A stretch of DNA of 64,000 bases from Trifolium pratense. Its lineage: Eukaryota > Streptophyta > Magnoliopsida > Fabales > Fabaceae. Shown in pieces: positions 1 to 11,106 of this stretch. Within the stretch, counting starts at the first letter, position 1. Each line of letters opens with the position of its first letter. A program made the position numbers and the translations under genes. Under the pieces are notes generated by a model. It searched no databases, had not been told where the DNA came from, and was given only the letters and a program-made list of their open reading frames with translations. The DNA is taken from NCBI RefSeq assembly GCF_020283565.1, contig NC_060063.1, forward strand, positions 24,048,777 through 24,112,776, written 5' to 3'.

Positions 1-829
1 TAGGAATGGATTTTCTTGATGAAATTCGTTCCTAAGGTTCTTGTTGTGTTTAACATGCTTGTAACATGATTAATGAACGGAAATATTTGCTAAGAACGAG
101 TTTTCTAATGGATTAAACTCAAGAACTTAGTGTTCTTGAGAGTTTTGATGAAATGGTGTAAATCCTTACTTTTTCGATGTTAACGATGTAGATCGGGAAA
201 ACTAACCGTCCTTTTATGCTTAAACATGTTTGTTACACTTGTATATGAACTTATTTGGGATTTATAACATGAAAAATGGGATTTTTGGGTGATTTGGTGT
301 AGAAATCGCAAGTTTTGAACTGTCCTGACAGGAAGGGTTCGCTCAGCGAACGTGTGGCGAACAGCTCGCCACAGCTCGCTGCAGCTCGCCTTGAGCAGGG
401 GACTTCCTGGTGAGGTTCGCCATGTCTCGCTGAGCCTTCGCTCAGCGAATAGTTCGCTGAAGCTCGCCAAAGCTCGCTATGAGCAGGTGACTTGCTGGTG
501 AGGTTCGCCATGTCTCGCTAAGCCTTCGCTTAGCGAAGGCCTCTGTTCCTGCAACTTTTTGTTGATGTTTTACAGTGCTTGTAGGCAATTGTAACTTGGT
601 TTAATGGTATTCTTACATGATTGTTGATGCTTGTTGATGCTATAACGATTGTTAATCATGTATGATGTTGTAAATGACGAATATTAAGGTTTTGTTAATC
701 TTAATAATGACGTATGTTGGATAGTGTTCCACATAGTAAATGACGAGCTTTATGCTAAATAATTGTTGGTGGATTCATGAAAAACATATACATGCATTCA
801 TGAATTTTGTTGTTGTATATTGGATATTC
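1..829 (+). mobile_element. Left part of an older LTR, same family as the 830-8732 element
   Basis: This stretch reads, on the plus strand, like the reverse complement of the 2.3 kb LTRs at 830-3130 and 6432-8732, with scattered differences. Shared landmarks are the GCGA-rich island (about 330-540), the run around 240-320 ending in a gttttgaactgtcctgacagg-like block, and the hairpin TATTAAG/CTTAATA at 682-706. The LTR resumes at 8733 and ends at 9607, so it was one LTR before the younger element landed in it. Its own start lies left of the window. It carries no gene; short open frames here are fortuitous. Confidence 0.85.
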
Positions 830-1620
830 TGTAACACCCAAACCCATTATTTATATATTTCTACCTTTAGTAAAATCTTTTTCAAAATACGCGGCGGAAA
901 ATCAAAGTTTGTTATTATTAAAAGTCATGGTTCGAGCATTACACTCTTCAATCAAAATAATACTAATGTAATTAATTAGTAAAAAAACAGTGTTTATACA
1001 AATCTTAAATCAAATAATATGTTTATTGATTATACAAAACAACCTAGGTAAGGAGACTCTATATACAATATAAAACCCCTTTTCCCGTGTCACAATCAGA
1101 GCGGAGCTTCACCGACGACTCGACATCGAATACCACAAAATCCTGTAAAATCTGGACCCCCAACGGTCCAGCACATAACACATAAAAGAGAGTTAGACAA
1201 CATACTCAAAATATAAGTGTAAGTAAATGGTACTTAAACACTTCTTCATAAAAACATGCATAATCATACATTATACATATACATCACCATCATTCATGCA
1301 TATTCATATATCATGCATATACTTCATTTATCACATAATCAGTCATCCACAAAGTACACCAAACATATAGTTTCACGTCGTCTCGGACAATACCAAAACA
1401 TCAACAAATACATCGTTCAGATTATGGTCATGACGGACCCTGCGTTGTTCATTTTATAGTCATGACGGACTCTGCTCCTCACATACGGATTAACAATCAA
1501 CATTTACCAAGTATGTGTCAAACATCATTTATCATAAAATGCACACATAATCCCTAATGCAATCTAATGCTTCACATTCATGCTATGTCCTCTAGACACC
1601 TCTAATGCATGTGGTACCAT

Positions 1621-1910
1621 CGTCTTTATTAGAGTATCTTACCTCTAATATTCGTCTTTATCGAACAATATAGTTCGATATCCGTCTTTATTGGACAAGC
1701 CAATATACAACAACAATTCATGAATGCATGTATATGTTTTTCATGAATTTACTCACAATCATTTTAATTAGCATTAAGCTCGTCATTTATAAATGTGGAA
1801 CACTATCCAACATTCCGTCTTTATTAAGATAACACTATACCTTAATATACGTCTTTATCGAATAACATAATTCGATATCCTTCTTTATTAAGTTGATTAA
1901 CACCTTAATA
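1621..1910 (-). repeat. Array of six hairpins with constant linker and changing stems (3' LTR copy)
   Basis: On the plus strand a linker close to CGTCTTTA precedes each of six inverted repeats. Stem arms are 1627-1634/1643-1650 (TATTAGAG), 1659-1666/1673-1680 (TATCGAAC), 1689-1694/1700-1705 (TATTGG), 1822-1828/1841-1847 (TATTAAG), 1856-1863/1870-1877 (TATCGAAT) and 1886-1892/1904-1910 (TATTAAG). Spacing is 30-34 bp inside two blocks of three, separated by about 110 bp. Arms pair perfectly although their sequences differ between units. The function is unknown; RNA structure in the LTR transcript is one possibility. Confidence 0.85.
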
Positions 1911-2211
1911 TACTTCTTTGACATTTAAACAAACATCATCAATAGTCATCTTCCAAAACAAGATACACACACATAATCCAATTGCATACATCATCACAAA
2001 AGCATAAGATTAAGTCATATTCCTAACACATATTCATGATCATCACAATCATATTTATTCTCTAAGATTACTCAATTAATCTCATACAATATGTTCATTA
2101 TCCATATTATAATCATACATGTCTATTACAACAATTAACATACATAATATAACATGTTAGAACCCTCAAAGCCATTCAAATTCCAAAACAGCAAAGTGCT
2201 GTGCTGTCACG

Positions 2212-2367
2212 GTGGCTAAGCGAGACTTAGCGAGCTATAGCGAGCTGTTCGCTAAGCGAAGGCTCAGCGAGCTTCAGCGAACCACACCAGTGGCTCACCT
2301 GCTCGTGGCGAGCTGCAGCGAGCTGTGGCGAGCTGTTCGCCACACGTTCGCTGAGCGAACACCTCCT
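2212..2367. repeat. GCGA-motif island (3' LTR copy)
   Basis: About 155 bp dense in AGCGAG/GGCGAG half-sites and in the 13 bp palindrome TTCGCTNAGCGAA, with roughly a dozen GCGA cores on the two strands. It is far GC-richer than its surroundings. The same motif occurs in the unrelated Athila LTRs at 35300-35600 and 45900-46200. The long open frame across it (2212-2607) is a side effect of the repeat. Confidence 0.8.
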
Positions 2368-3130
2368 GTCAGGACAGTTCAAAACTTGCGATTTCTACAC
2401 CAAATCACCCAAAAATCCCATTTTTCATGTTATAAACCCCAAATAAGTTTGTATTCAAGTGCAACAAACATATCTAAACACAAAAGGACGGTTCATTTCA
2501 CCGATCTACCATTTTTACTACGAAAAAGTAGAGATTTAACACTTTTACTCAAAACTCTCAAGAACACAAAGTTCTTGAGTTTAATCCTTTATAAATCTCG
2601 TTTTTAACCATTAGATTCGTTCATACATCATGATAAGAGCATGTTAAACATGTTATGAACCTTAGAATCGATTTCCATTAAGAAAATCCATCCAAACTAA
2701 AACGAAAATGGGGTGGAGGAAGTTCGGGTGAGGAGAAATCGACATTCTCCCCTTCCTCGAGTCACCCACGAATATGAAATCTACTCTCTTACCTTGGATC
2801 GACGAACTCACGAAGATTGCTCCTCGAATCCCTCCTCCAAGCCCTTGCCCTAGCTCCTCAAGCTCTCTCCTCTCTTCTCTCAAAAACACAAGAACATGAG
2901 AAATGAATTTCTCTCTTCCTCTCATGGCCATATGGCGCCTCCCACACACACACAAGGCCCATTGGGCCTCAAGCCCAATTGGCTTGGCCCAATTACACGT
3001 TAACTCACTCTACTCGCCTAATAACTAAAGTACTCGATAAATAACTCAAGTTATTAACTTAATTAAAATGCCACGTTAAATAAAATATTTTAACACATAA
3101 AAATAATAATATGAAAATTGGGTCGTTACA

Positions 3131-3144
3131 ACTCTCCCCCACTT
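3131..3144 (-). other. Polypurine tract of the 830-8732 element
   Basis: The bases next to the left LTR read AAGTGGGGGAGAGT on the minus strand, immediately before the LTR terminus. This is the usual second-strand primer position and fixes the minus orientation. Confidence 0.85.
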
Positions 3145-6100
3145 AAAAGATTTTCGCCCTCGAAAATTACGCGACTAAAACAACTCCGGATAACTCCTGT
3201 ATCCGACCCTCCAACGAAACGCTCAAAACGCTACACATTACCAAGTATGACAAAATTAGTTTATCCCATCCAACACAATTTTTGTCCATTTATCAACAAG
3301 AGATCAAGGACGGCCAGTTCCTCAATTTGTCGATAGATAGTCAACAATCATGATATCGACATAAACCATTCTTATCAAACCGCTAAAACGTCCACTCCGC
3401 ACGAAACATCTACAGACTCACATTCTACGGTACTCACAACTCTACCCCAAAACAGGTACAAACAATCAAACCCTCCGAAAGATACTTCCGTGGAATACTC
3501 CATAACTCCACAAATCCTATAAGTCTCTGATTCCCTCATGAATCACTTAACCGTGTTACATCACTTATTCATATTCGAATCTTATTCCAACTTATCACTC
3601 GATATTTCAATTCCAACAATCACTTGATGACCATCATTCTCAAACTTCATTGACACATGCTAAAAATTACCGTCTCTAACCGTCAAATTCCTTTCTCACA
3701 TTGAGTCGAATCCAATACGACTACTCTGTTCCCAAGTAATCTCTCAACCAATATTTGCATTCCTTAACGCAAACACTTTCCAATACCACTTCTCCTTAGC
3801 AATCCGCTACTTCAAAATTAGACTACCGCCTAAAATTGGTTCTCCAAACAACCATAACGTCTATCTCGTTGATTCCAAACGACATCTTCAATTCGTCCAT
3901 AATCCATCTATCGATGTTCCTCATCATCTTGCATTGCAACAAGCATAATCTTCTCCGTTTATTCACCCATCGGTTTCTTATTCGCCAAATCACTACCGTC
4001 CCATCATCCATGATGAAACAATTTAAAATCCCTTTACTTCACTGTCACCGATTGTGACCATACCTCATCAACATCCACGATGCATCTAACAACACTAGTC
4101 TCCACCGACTCTTCCATTCCATGAATCCAAATTCCTTAGCAAATACTTACTCACTCTTATCTTTTGGGCACTACAAAATGCACTCCGACACTTACTTTAG
4201 GCATCGTCTTCAACTCCTCACTATATGTGATAAAACACAACATCTACTCACATGTGCGATAATCCTTTTCGCAAATTCTCACCTAACACAAGTCACTTAC
4301 AACATGACCTCATACTACTCATTCTCAACACGTTCTCCAACGGCTAACTTCCTTATTCTTCATCATTCAAAAATGATACCTCTCTTTTAGCTTCATCTCC
4401 ACCTCTAGGATCTCATTCAACTTCGACACAAATTGCCCTGTCATTATCCAAATCCAATCACTCTTTCTTCGACAAGCCTCTCACAAAATCCTTCGAATTG
4501 TTATCCTACTTCCATCTTCGAATAAACTCGACTACTCATACAATCCTTACTTCCAACGATTCAACAAACATACTCATCCTATTATGATATTTCGCAATTC
4601 CATTCTCATCTACTTTAAAACCTACTTCCCTTCATCGATTAATGAACACCAACGGTTCACTAATCTTCACATCTCTTATGAAAATTACTTCACACACTAG
4701 ACTTAGAACTCCAAATTGTTCAACCAATTCAACCTACTACCAAATGCACGACTCACGTAAAACTTCTTACTCAAGAATCCGCTACAACATCCGATCAACT
4801 TGGATGACAACTTACTTCAAAATCATCACCTCTCCAAGAACCTTAATCACTCCCTCTTCCTCACATTCGACTCCTTTCGATCAAACAGGTACTTCAACTT
4901 TGGTCCACAAAACACGCCTCCATACTTTTAGTGCAACACACGATCTCCAATCATTCCGAATACTCTTCATCTCACTTAACCAATCTCACTAACGCCTCAC
5001 GGCGAAACACTTGGTCCGACAACTCCTCTTCTAATAGTTTCTCACAACTTGTTGTTCCCATCCATTCCACTTCGAACAACGTCACCACTTCCTGAATATT
5101 CCGCTTCAAGAACATCTCTACTCATCCAATCTTCTCACGTTCGAAACATCTTGGAGGGATATAACCTTCTCCCCCACTTATCTCAAACTCACTCGTACTC
5201 TTCCACTAGAACTTCCGGTGCTCACACCTAACGGTTCTATCGTCTCTAAACATATTCTCCCTAAGAAGAAACTAGTATCGACATCGATTACACGCATGTC
5301 GCATACAAGGGACAAAACCTAACCCACGATACCTAAACACTAACACAAATTTATGCAAGCATTCAAGTAACCTATACTTCCCTCACTTCTCAAAGTTAGG
5401 AAATCAAAACAACACAAGAAAAATGAACATTGCACAGCAACAATTCATATTCACATTTATCCTAACCCTAGTAAACACAAGAAGGCAAGAATCTCACATC
5501 CAATTAACTTAGGACAAGACATCAACAAAATAAAATTTCTTGTCTGGCTCCCTCGCTTAGCAAAAGCTAGCGAGCTCCCGGCGAGACAAGTCACAAACAT
5601 TCACAGGACTTAGCGAGACTTAGCGAGACTCAGCGAGGTTCATTCTTCGCCTAGCGAGCACATCCAAAAATCTGGGTGCTCTGCTACGGTTTTGAACTTA
5701 CGCTCACTAAACTCTCGTTTTCTCGACTCACTAATCCACAAAATCCAAAACATCAAGCATATAACATCATTATAAACTCGAAAGCACAATTAGAATCATG
5801 CATCAACAATCACAACATAGAATTATGAGATCTTCATGTTTTTACTCATAAACGCATAGCAATTCAAATGCCTAGTAATCATCTAGCACATGTTATAAAC
5901 AAACATATAACAAACACATACCAGGACACATTAATATCCTACTCTTCTCACCATTTTGAAAATTTAATTTTCACTTATTCAAAAGAAAATAACTCTTTAT
6001 TTTCACCAAAATCTTCAAGAAATAATATTAGTTTTTAAAATTATTTCAAATCATTACCACATGCAGTTTTATATCATGCCGGATCGTCACATGCAGTTTT

Positions 6101-6417
6101 ACATCATGCCGGATCATCAACAATTAGCAATTAAGCATAAATCAACCAAGTTTAAACTACACCAAGGTTAAACTCTAAGCATATTCAACTATTATAAACA
6201 TAGAAATATAGCACTCACACCATTACTCAACAAAACAATGGATCTATTAATCCAATTCACACCACTCATAGTTCCTAAATGAACAACATAAGTGATTTCA
6301 CAAAACAAACAACACAAAATCGTTAGACAAACACGACTGACTCACAATACTCACTTGGTCTGACTGCACAGACCTGCTCTGATCGACACATAACCCACAC
6401 AGTCCGAAGACAACGGG

Positions 6418-6429
6418 GCTCTGATACCA
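6418..6429 (-). other. Primer binding site, tRNA-iMet type
   Basis: Reads TGGTATCAGAGC on the minus strand, two bases inside the right-hand (5') LTR. This is the standard complement of plant initiator-methionine tRNA 3' end and differs from the Asp-type site of the Athila element at 45100. Confidence 0.9.
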
Positions 6430-7222
6430 ATTGTAACACCCAAACCCATTATTTATATATTTCTACCTTTAGTAAAATCTTTTTCAAAATACGCGGCGGA
6501 AAATCAAAGTTTGTTATTATTAAAAGTCATGGTTCGAGCATTACACTCTTCAATCAAAATAATACTAATGTAATTAATTAGTAAAAAAACAGTGTTTATA
6601 CAAATCTTAAATCAAATAATATGTTTATTGATTATACAAAACAACCTAGGTAAGGAGACTCTATATACAATATAAAACCCCTTTTCCCGTGTCACAATCA
6701 GAGCGGAGCTTCACCGACGACTCGACATCGAATACCACAAAATCCTGTAAAATCTGGACCCCCAACGGTCCAGCACATAACACATAAAAGAGAGTTAGAC
6801 AACATACTCAAAATATAAGTGTAAGTAAATGGTACTTAAACACTTCTTCATAAAAACATGCATAATCATACATTATACATATACATCACCATCATTCATG
6901 CATATTCATATATCATGCATATACTTCATTTATCACATAATCAGTCATCCACAAAGTACACCAAACATATAGTTTCACGTCGTCTCGGACAATACCAAAA
7001 CATCAACAAATACATCGTTCAGATTATGGTCATGACGGACCCTGCGTTGTTCATTTTATAGTCATGACGGACTCTGCTCCTCACATACGGATTAACAATC
7101 AACATTTACCAAGTATGTGTCAAACATCATTTATCATAAAATGCACACATAATCCCTAATGCAATCTAATGCTTCACATTCATGCTATGTCCTCTAGACA
7201 CCTCTAATGCATGTGGTACCAT

Positions 7223-7512
7223 CGTCTTTATTAGAGTATCTTACCTCTAATATTCGTCTTTATCGAACAATATAGTTCGATATCCGTCTTTATTGGACAA
7301 GCCAATATACAACAACAATTCATGAATGCATGTATATGTTTTTCATGAATTTACTCACAATCATTTTAATTAGCATTAAGCTCGTCATTTATAAATGTGG
7401 AACACTATCCAACATTCCGTCTTTATTAAGATAACACTATACCTTAATATACGTCTTTATCGAATAACATAATTCGATATCCTTCTTTATTAAGTTGATT
7501 AACACCTTAATA
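7223..7512 (-). repeat. Array of six hairpins (5' LTR copy)
   Basis: Exact positional counterpart of 1621-1910 (offset 5602), with the same six stems and linkers. Confidence 0.85.
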
Positions 7513-7813
7513 TACTTCTTTGACATTTAAACAAACATCATCAATAGTCATCTTCCAAAACAAGATACACACACATAATCCAATTGCATACATCATCACA
7601 AAAGCATAAGATTAAGTCATATTCCTAACACATATTCATGATCATCACAATCATATTTATTCTCTAAGATTACTCAATTAATCTCATACAATATGTTCAT
7701 TATCCATATTATAATCATACATGTCTATTACAACAATTAACATACATAATATAACATGTTAGAACCCTCAAAGCCATTCAAATTCCAAAACAGCAAAGTG
7801 CTGTGCTGTCACG

Positions 7814-7969
7814 GTGGCTAAGCGAGACTTAGCGAGCTATAGCGAGCTGTTCGCTAAGCGAAGGCTCAGCGAGCTTCAGCGAACCACACCAGTGGCTCAC
7901 CTGCTCGTGGCGAGCTGCAGCGAGCTGTGGCGAGCTGTTCGCCACACGTTCGCTGAGCGAACACCTCCT
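7814..7969. repeat. GCGA-motif island (5' LTR copy)
   Basis: Counterpart of 2212-2367 with the same half-sites and TTCGCTNAGCGAA palindromes. Confidence 0.8.
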
Positions 7970-8732
7970 GTCAGGACAGTTCAAAACTTGCGATTTCTAC
8001 ACCAAATCACCCAAAAATCCCATTTTTCATGTTATAAACCCCAAATAAGTTTGTATTCAAGTGCAACAAACATATCTAAACACAAAAGGACGGTTCATTT
8101 CACCGATCTACCATTTTTACTACGAAAAAGTAGAGATTTAACACTTTTACTCAAAACTCTCAAGAACACAAAGTTCTTGAGTTTAATCCTTTATAAATCT
8201 CGTTTTTAACCATTAGATTCGTTCATACATCATGATAAGAGCATGTTAAACATGTTATGAACCTTAGAATCGATTTCCATTAAGAAAATCCATCCAAACT
8301 AAAACGAAAATGGGGTGGAGGAAGTTCGGGTGAGGAGAAATCGACATTCTCCCCTTCCTCGAGTCACCCACGAATATGAAATCTACTCTCTTACCTTGGA
8401 TCGACGAACTCACGAAGATTGCTCCTCGAATCCCTCCTCCAAGCCCTTGCCCTAGCTCCTCAAGCTCTCTCCTCTCTTCTCTCAAAAACACAAGAACATG
8501 AGAAATGAATTTCTCTCTTCCTCTCATGGCCATATGGCGCCTCCCACACACACACAAGGCCCATTGGGCCTCAAGCCCAATTGGCTTGGCCCAATTACAC
8601 GTTAACTCACTCTACTCGCCTAATAACTAAAGTACTCGATAAATAACTCAAGTTATTAACTTAATTAAAATGCCACGTTAAATAAAATATTTTAACACAT
8701 AAAAATAATAATATGAAAATTGGGTCGTTGCA

Positions 8733-9607
8733 TATTCCAATAAAGACGGATATCGGATTATATTTATCCGATAAAGACGAATATTAGAGGTGAGATACTC
8801 TAATAAAGACGAAACGGTACCACATGCATTAGATATGTCTAGGGTGACATTGCATGAAGTTGACGCATTAGAATGCATTAGGTTATGTGTACATTTATGT
8901 GATAAGTGATATGTGACACATACTTGGCTAATTGTGATAAATGATGATTGATGTTGGATATTCGATTATATGTGTTTATATACTTATAATTGAATGGTAG
9001 CTTGTTGATGAATATGCATGAATGTATGATATATGCATGATTATTGAAGAAGTGTTTAAGTACTCTTTTACTTGCACTTACATTTTGATTTTGTGATCTA
9101 ACTCTCATGCTTTGTGTTATGTGCTGGACCGTTGGGGGTTCAGATTCTCAGGTTGAGGATCCCGATCAGAGTTAGAGGACTGTTCGTGCTCGTGCTTAGT
9201 GTAGCACTTTTTGGTGAGGAGTTTAGCCTAGACTACTCCTTTAGATATATTTGTATATCTCTTTTGATGGGTTGTATAGAGTTGCTCTGATTAGGTTTTA
9301 CCGAGTCGGGTTATTCGTTTGAATTGTATTAAGCCCGTGATGGCATATTGAACTTTGCTAATATTATCTTTTGGGTTGTAAACATAATATCCTTTGTTGA
9401 TATGGCCTAGAGCCTAGGGATATTGTGTGAACAATTATGACTATTATATGATATTCACTATGTTAATGATTCGCTTTTAATTCCGCTGTGCTAGCATGAA
9501 ATTAATTATGCCGTGGTTTGTATTATTAACACGTGACGCCTAAATTTTCTTAAGTGTTTTATTTATTTATATTTAATAAATATGCGTTAAGGGGTTTGGT
9601 TGTTACA
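8733..9607 (+). mobile_element. Right part of the older, interrupted LTR
   Basis: Continues 1-829 across the young insertion and ends in TGTTACA at 9607. It aligns with the reverse complement of the young LTR, but with many substitutions and small indels. Hairpin stems are kept: TATCGGAT/ATCCGATA at 8751-8758 and 8766-8773, and ATTAGAG/CTCTAAT just after. No primer binding site follows it, so it is a 3' LTR or a solo LTR, inserted into copia sequence. Confidence 0.85.
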
Positions 9608-9819
9608 CAATCGCACAAGCTAAGGAACCTAGATCTCACCAAAAGTCCAAACACATACTCAGGCGCTGTGAAGATATAATTGATAGAGGAGATGTGAAGA
9701 TATGCAGAGTACCAACACTTGACAATGCTGCTGATCCACTTACAAAGCCTCTTGCTCAGCCGAAGCATGAGGGCCACACTAGGGGCATAGGTATTAGGAG
9801 TATGCCTGATTGGCTCTAG
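9608..9819 (+). pseudogene. Copia RNase H C-terminus, truncated
   Basis: From 9610 an open frame of 69 codons ends at TAG 9817-9819. It shows the terminal copia RNase H block, with HQKSKHI for the KHI region, an IIDRGDV block and ADPLTKPL. A short in-frame loss joins the ILRR and EDIIDRG blocks. The upstream part of the element lies left of the older LTR, outside the window. It is followed by a purine-rich tract and an LTR, as expected for the 3' end of a copia element. Confidence 0.85.
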
Positions 9820-9833
9820 TGCTAGTGGGAGAT

Positions 9834-11106
9834 TGTTGGTGTAAGCCCTAGAGGCCAATTATTTATAATTGCATGATACTTGTATTGGATAATTTAATTA
9901 TTAAATAAAGGCTTTTCTTTATTATGTTTATGTGTTAAATAATAATAGAGTCCCTAGAATAGTAAGTTCATTGAATGGAACGTTAAGTGTGACTTAATCG
10001 TGAGAATCCATTACACATAAGAACACTATTCTTAAAACATCCGTAGTCGAGCTTTAATGTGAATTGGGATAACATCAAAGCATAGAGACTATTATGTTGG
10101 TAGACTGATGATCACGTCTCACGGATCATAGATAAAGAGTTATCAAGTCTTCACATAGATATAAATATTAAGAGTAATATTTATATCGGATTGACCCACC
10201 ATGAGAATACTACATAGTATGTTATGAAATGACATAAGATATTCTCATAGTGATAAGTGGTGTATTCCACCCTTCGACCTGAAACCACTATGTTCCCAAG
10301 ATGTAGGAGTGTAGTACTTTGTTGCCATTCAAAGTTATCCGTAACAGGATGACTATAAAGTTGGTTGATGGGTATTCCACGAATCATGCTAAGGGACATG
10401 AGTGACCTAGATGGAATTTACCCCTCCTACATAACAGGAGATATGCCTATGGGCCCAATATTGAACTTAACAAGGGTGACGTACTATGCCTTGTGTTCAA
10501 TATAGACATAAGGGTAAAAGGGTAATTATACACAAGATATTTATCACGGAAAGGTTTGTCAGATCACGTGACATTCTTGTGACTTGGGTAGCAGTGATGT
10601 GTTGCTAGATACCGCTCACTGTTTATAATATTGAGATTAATATTATTGCCAACATCATAGGAACCTACAGGGTCACACACATAAGGACAGTTAATGACGG
10701 GAGAAATAAGTATGACTTATTAGTGGGGTGCGATTAGTAACAGTAGGTTATTGGGCTTGCGAAGTCCAATAACCGCTTTGGCCTGAAGACAACATAAGAA
10801 GCTCTATAAATAGAGCCTTATGCAATTCAGTCTGGTGTTACACATATAATACGAATTTTAGAGAAACCCTGAAATTCTATAAAACCCTAACCGCACTAAA
10901 TCTCCCTCTACCGTCGTCTCGCAGCTAGCACTAAGAGGTGAACGGAAACTGTTCGTGTGGACCGGCTAGAGGTGCTGCGATCGTGCGGTGCTTGTGATCA
11001 ATTCAGAATCGAGGAATTTTTCTTCAAAGGTAATAACCGAAACCCTGATCATGTCCATTCGCAAGTTTCCATCGAAGGAAAATTTTAATTTCCGCTGCGT
11101 TTTACA
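9834..11106 (+). mobile_element. 3' LTR of the copia element ending at 9819
   Basis: Begins TGTTGGTGTAAGCC directly after a purine-rich tract (gctagtgggagat) and ends about ...GCGTTTTACA. A TATA box TATAAATA lies at 10805-10812, followed by a leader with plant UTR character. Both ends are placed by the TG/CA rule and are uncertain by a few bases because the partner LTR is outside the window. Total about 1.27 kb. No gene inside. Confidence 0.7.
10805..10812 (+). promoter_or_regulatory. TATA box of copia LTR
   Basis: TATAAATA in the context ctctataaatagagcc, in the plus-oriented LTR, a plausible LTR core promoter. Confidence 0.6.

Larger units (their letters stand above)
830..3130 (-). repeat. 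3' LTR of the 830-8732 element
   Basis: Matches 6432-8732 at a constant offset of 5602 bp with no indel. The only difference I noted by eye is A at 3128 against G at 8730. It contains the hairpin array (1621-1910) and the GCGA-motif island (2212-2367). The conceptual frames inside it are identical in both LTRs and resemble no protein. Confidence 0.92.
3131..6431 (-). mobile_element. Non-coding internal region of the LARD-like element
   Basis: 3.3 kb without recognisable gag, protease, reverse transcriptase or integrase on either strand. The longest open frames are 60-116 codons, C/T-rich and unconvincing. A second PPT-like tract (CTCCCCCACTT on plus) lies near 5170. GCGA motifs recur at 5565-5660. 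Duplicated text about the tract 'atgcagttttatatcatgcc' is seen at 6061-6110. I see no gene here. Confidence 0.7.
830..8732 (-). mobile_element. Complete non-autonomous LTR retrotransposon (LARD-like), minus orientation
   Basis: Two LTRs of exactly 2301 bp (830-3130 and 6432-8732) flank 3301 bp of internal sequence. The target duplication TATTC is perfect (825-829 and 8733-8737). The primer binding site lies beside the right LTR and the polypurine tract beside the left LTR, so the element reads on the minus strand. LTR termini are TGTAAC...GTTACA. No gag or pol frame remains inside. Near-identical LTRs around a non-coding interior indicate recent movement with proteins supplied in trans, the definition of a LARD. 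Superfamily is unproven; Ty3 is more likely than copia from LTR length and terminal sequence. Confidence 0.92.
6432..8732 (-). repeat. 5' LTR of the 830-8732 element
   Basis: Same 2301 bp as 830-3130; as the 5' LTR in minus orientation it would carry the active promoter. The terminal CA lies at 8731-8732, directly followed by the target duplication TATTC. It contains the second copies of the hairpin array and GCGA island. Confidence 0.92.

Noticed and set aside
1621..1910. CRISPR-like pattern of constant linkers and changing segments
   Set aside because: The host is a plant and the array lies inside LTRs; the variable parts are self-complementary stems, so a hairpin array is the right description.
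2212..2607. 131-codon open frame, present again at 7814-8209
   Set aside because: It reads through the GCGA-motif island and LTR sequence, resembles no protein, and is duplicated only because it lies in both LTRs.
2662..2955. 97-codon minus frame in the LTR, present again at 8264-8557
   Set aside because: LTR leader-like sequence with no homology; identical in both LTRs for the same reason.
9559..9858. 99-codon minus frame
   Set aside because: Antisense shadow of the copia RNase H end and LTR start.
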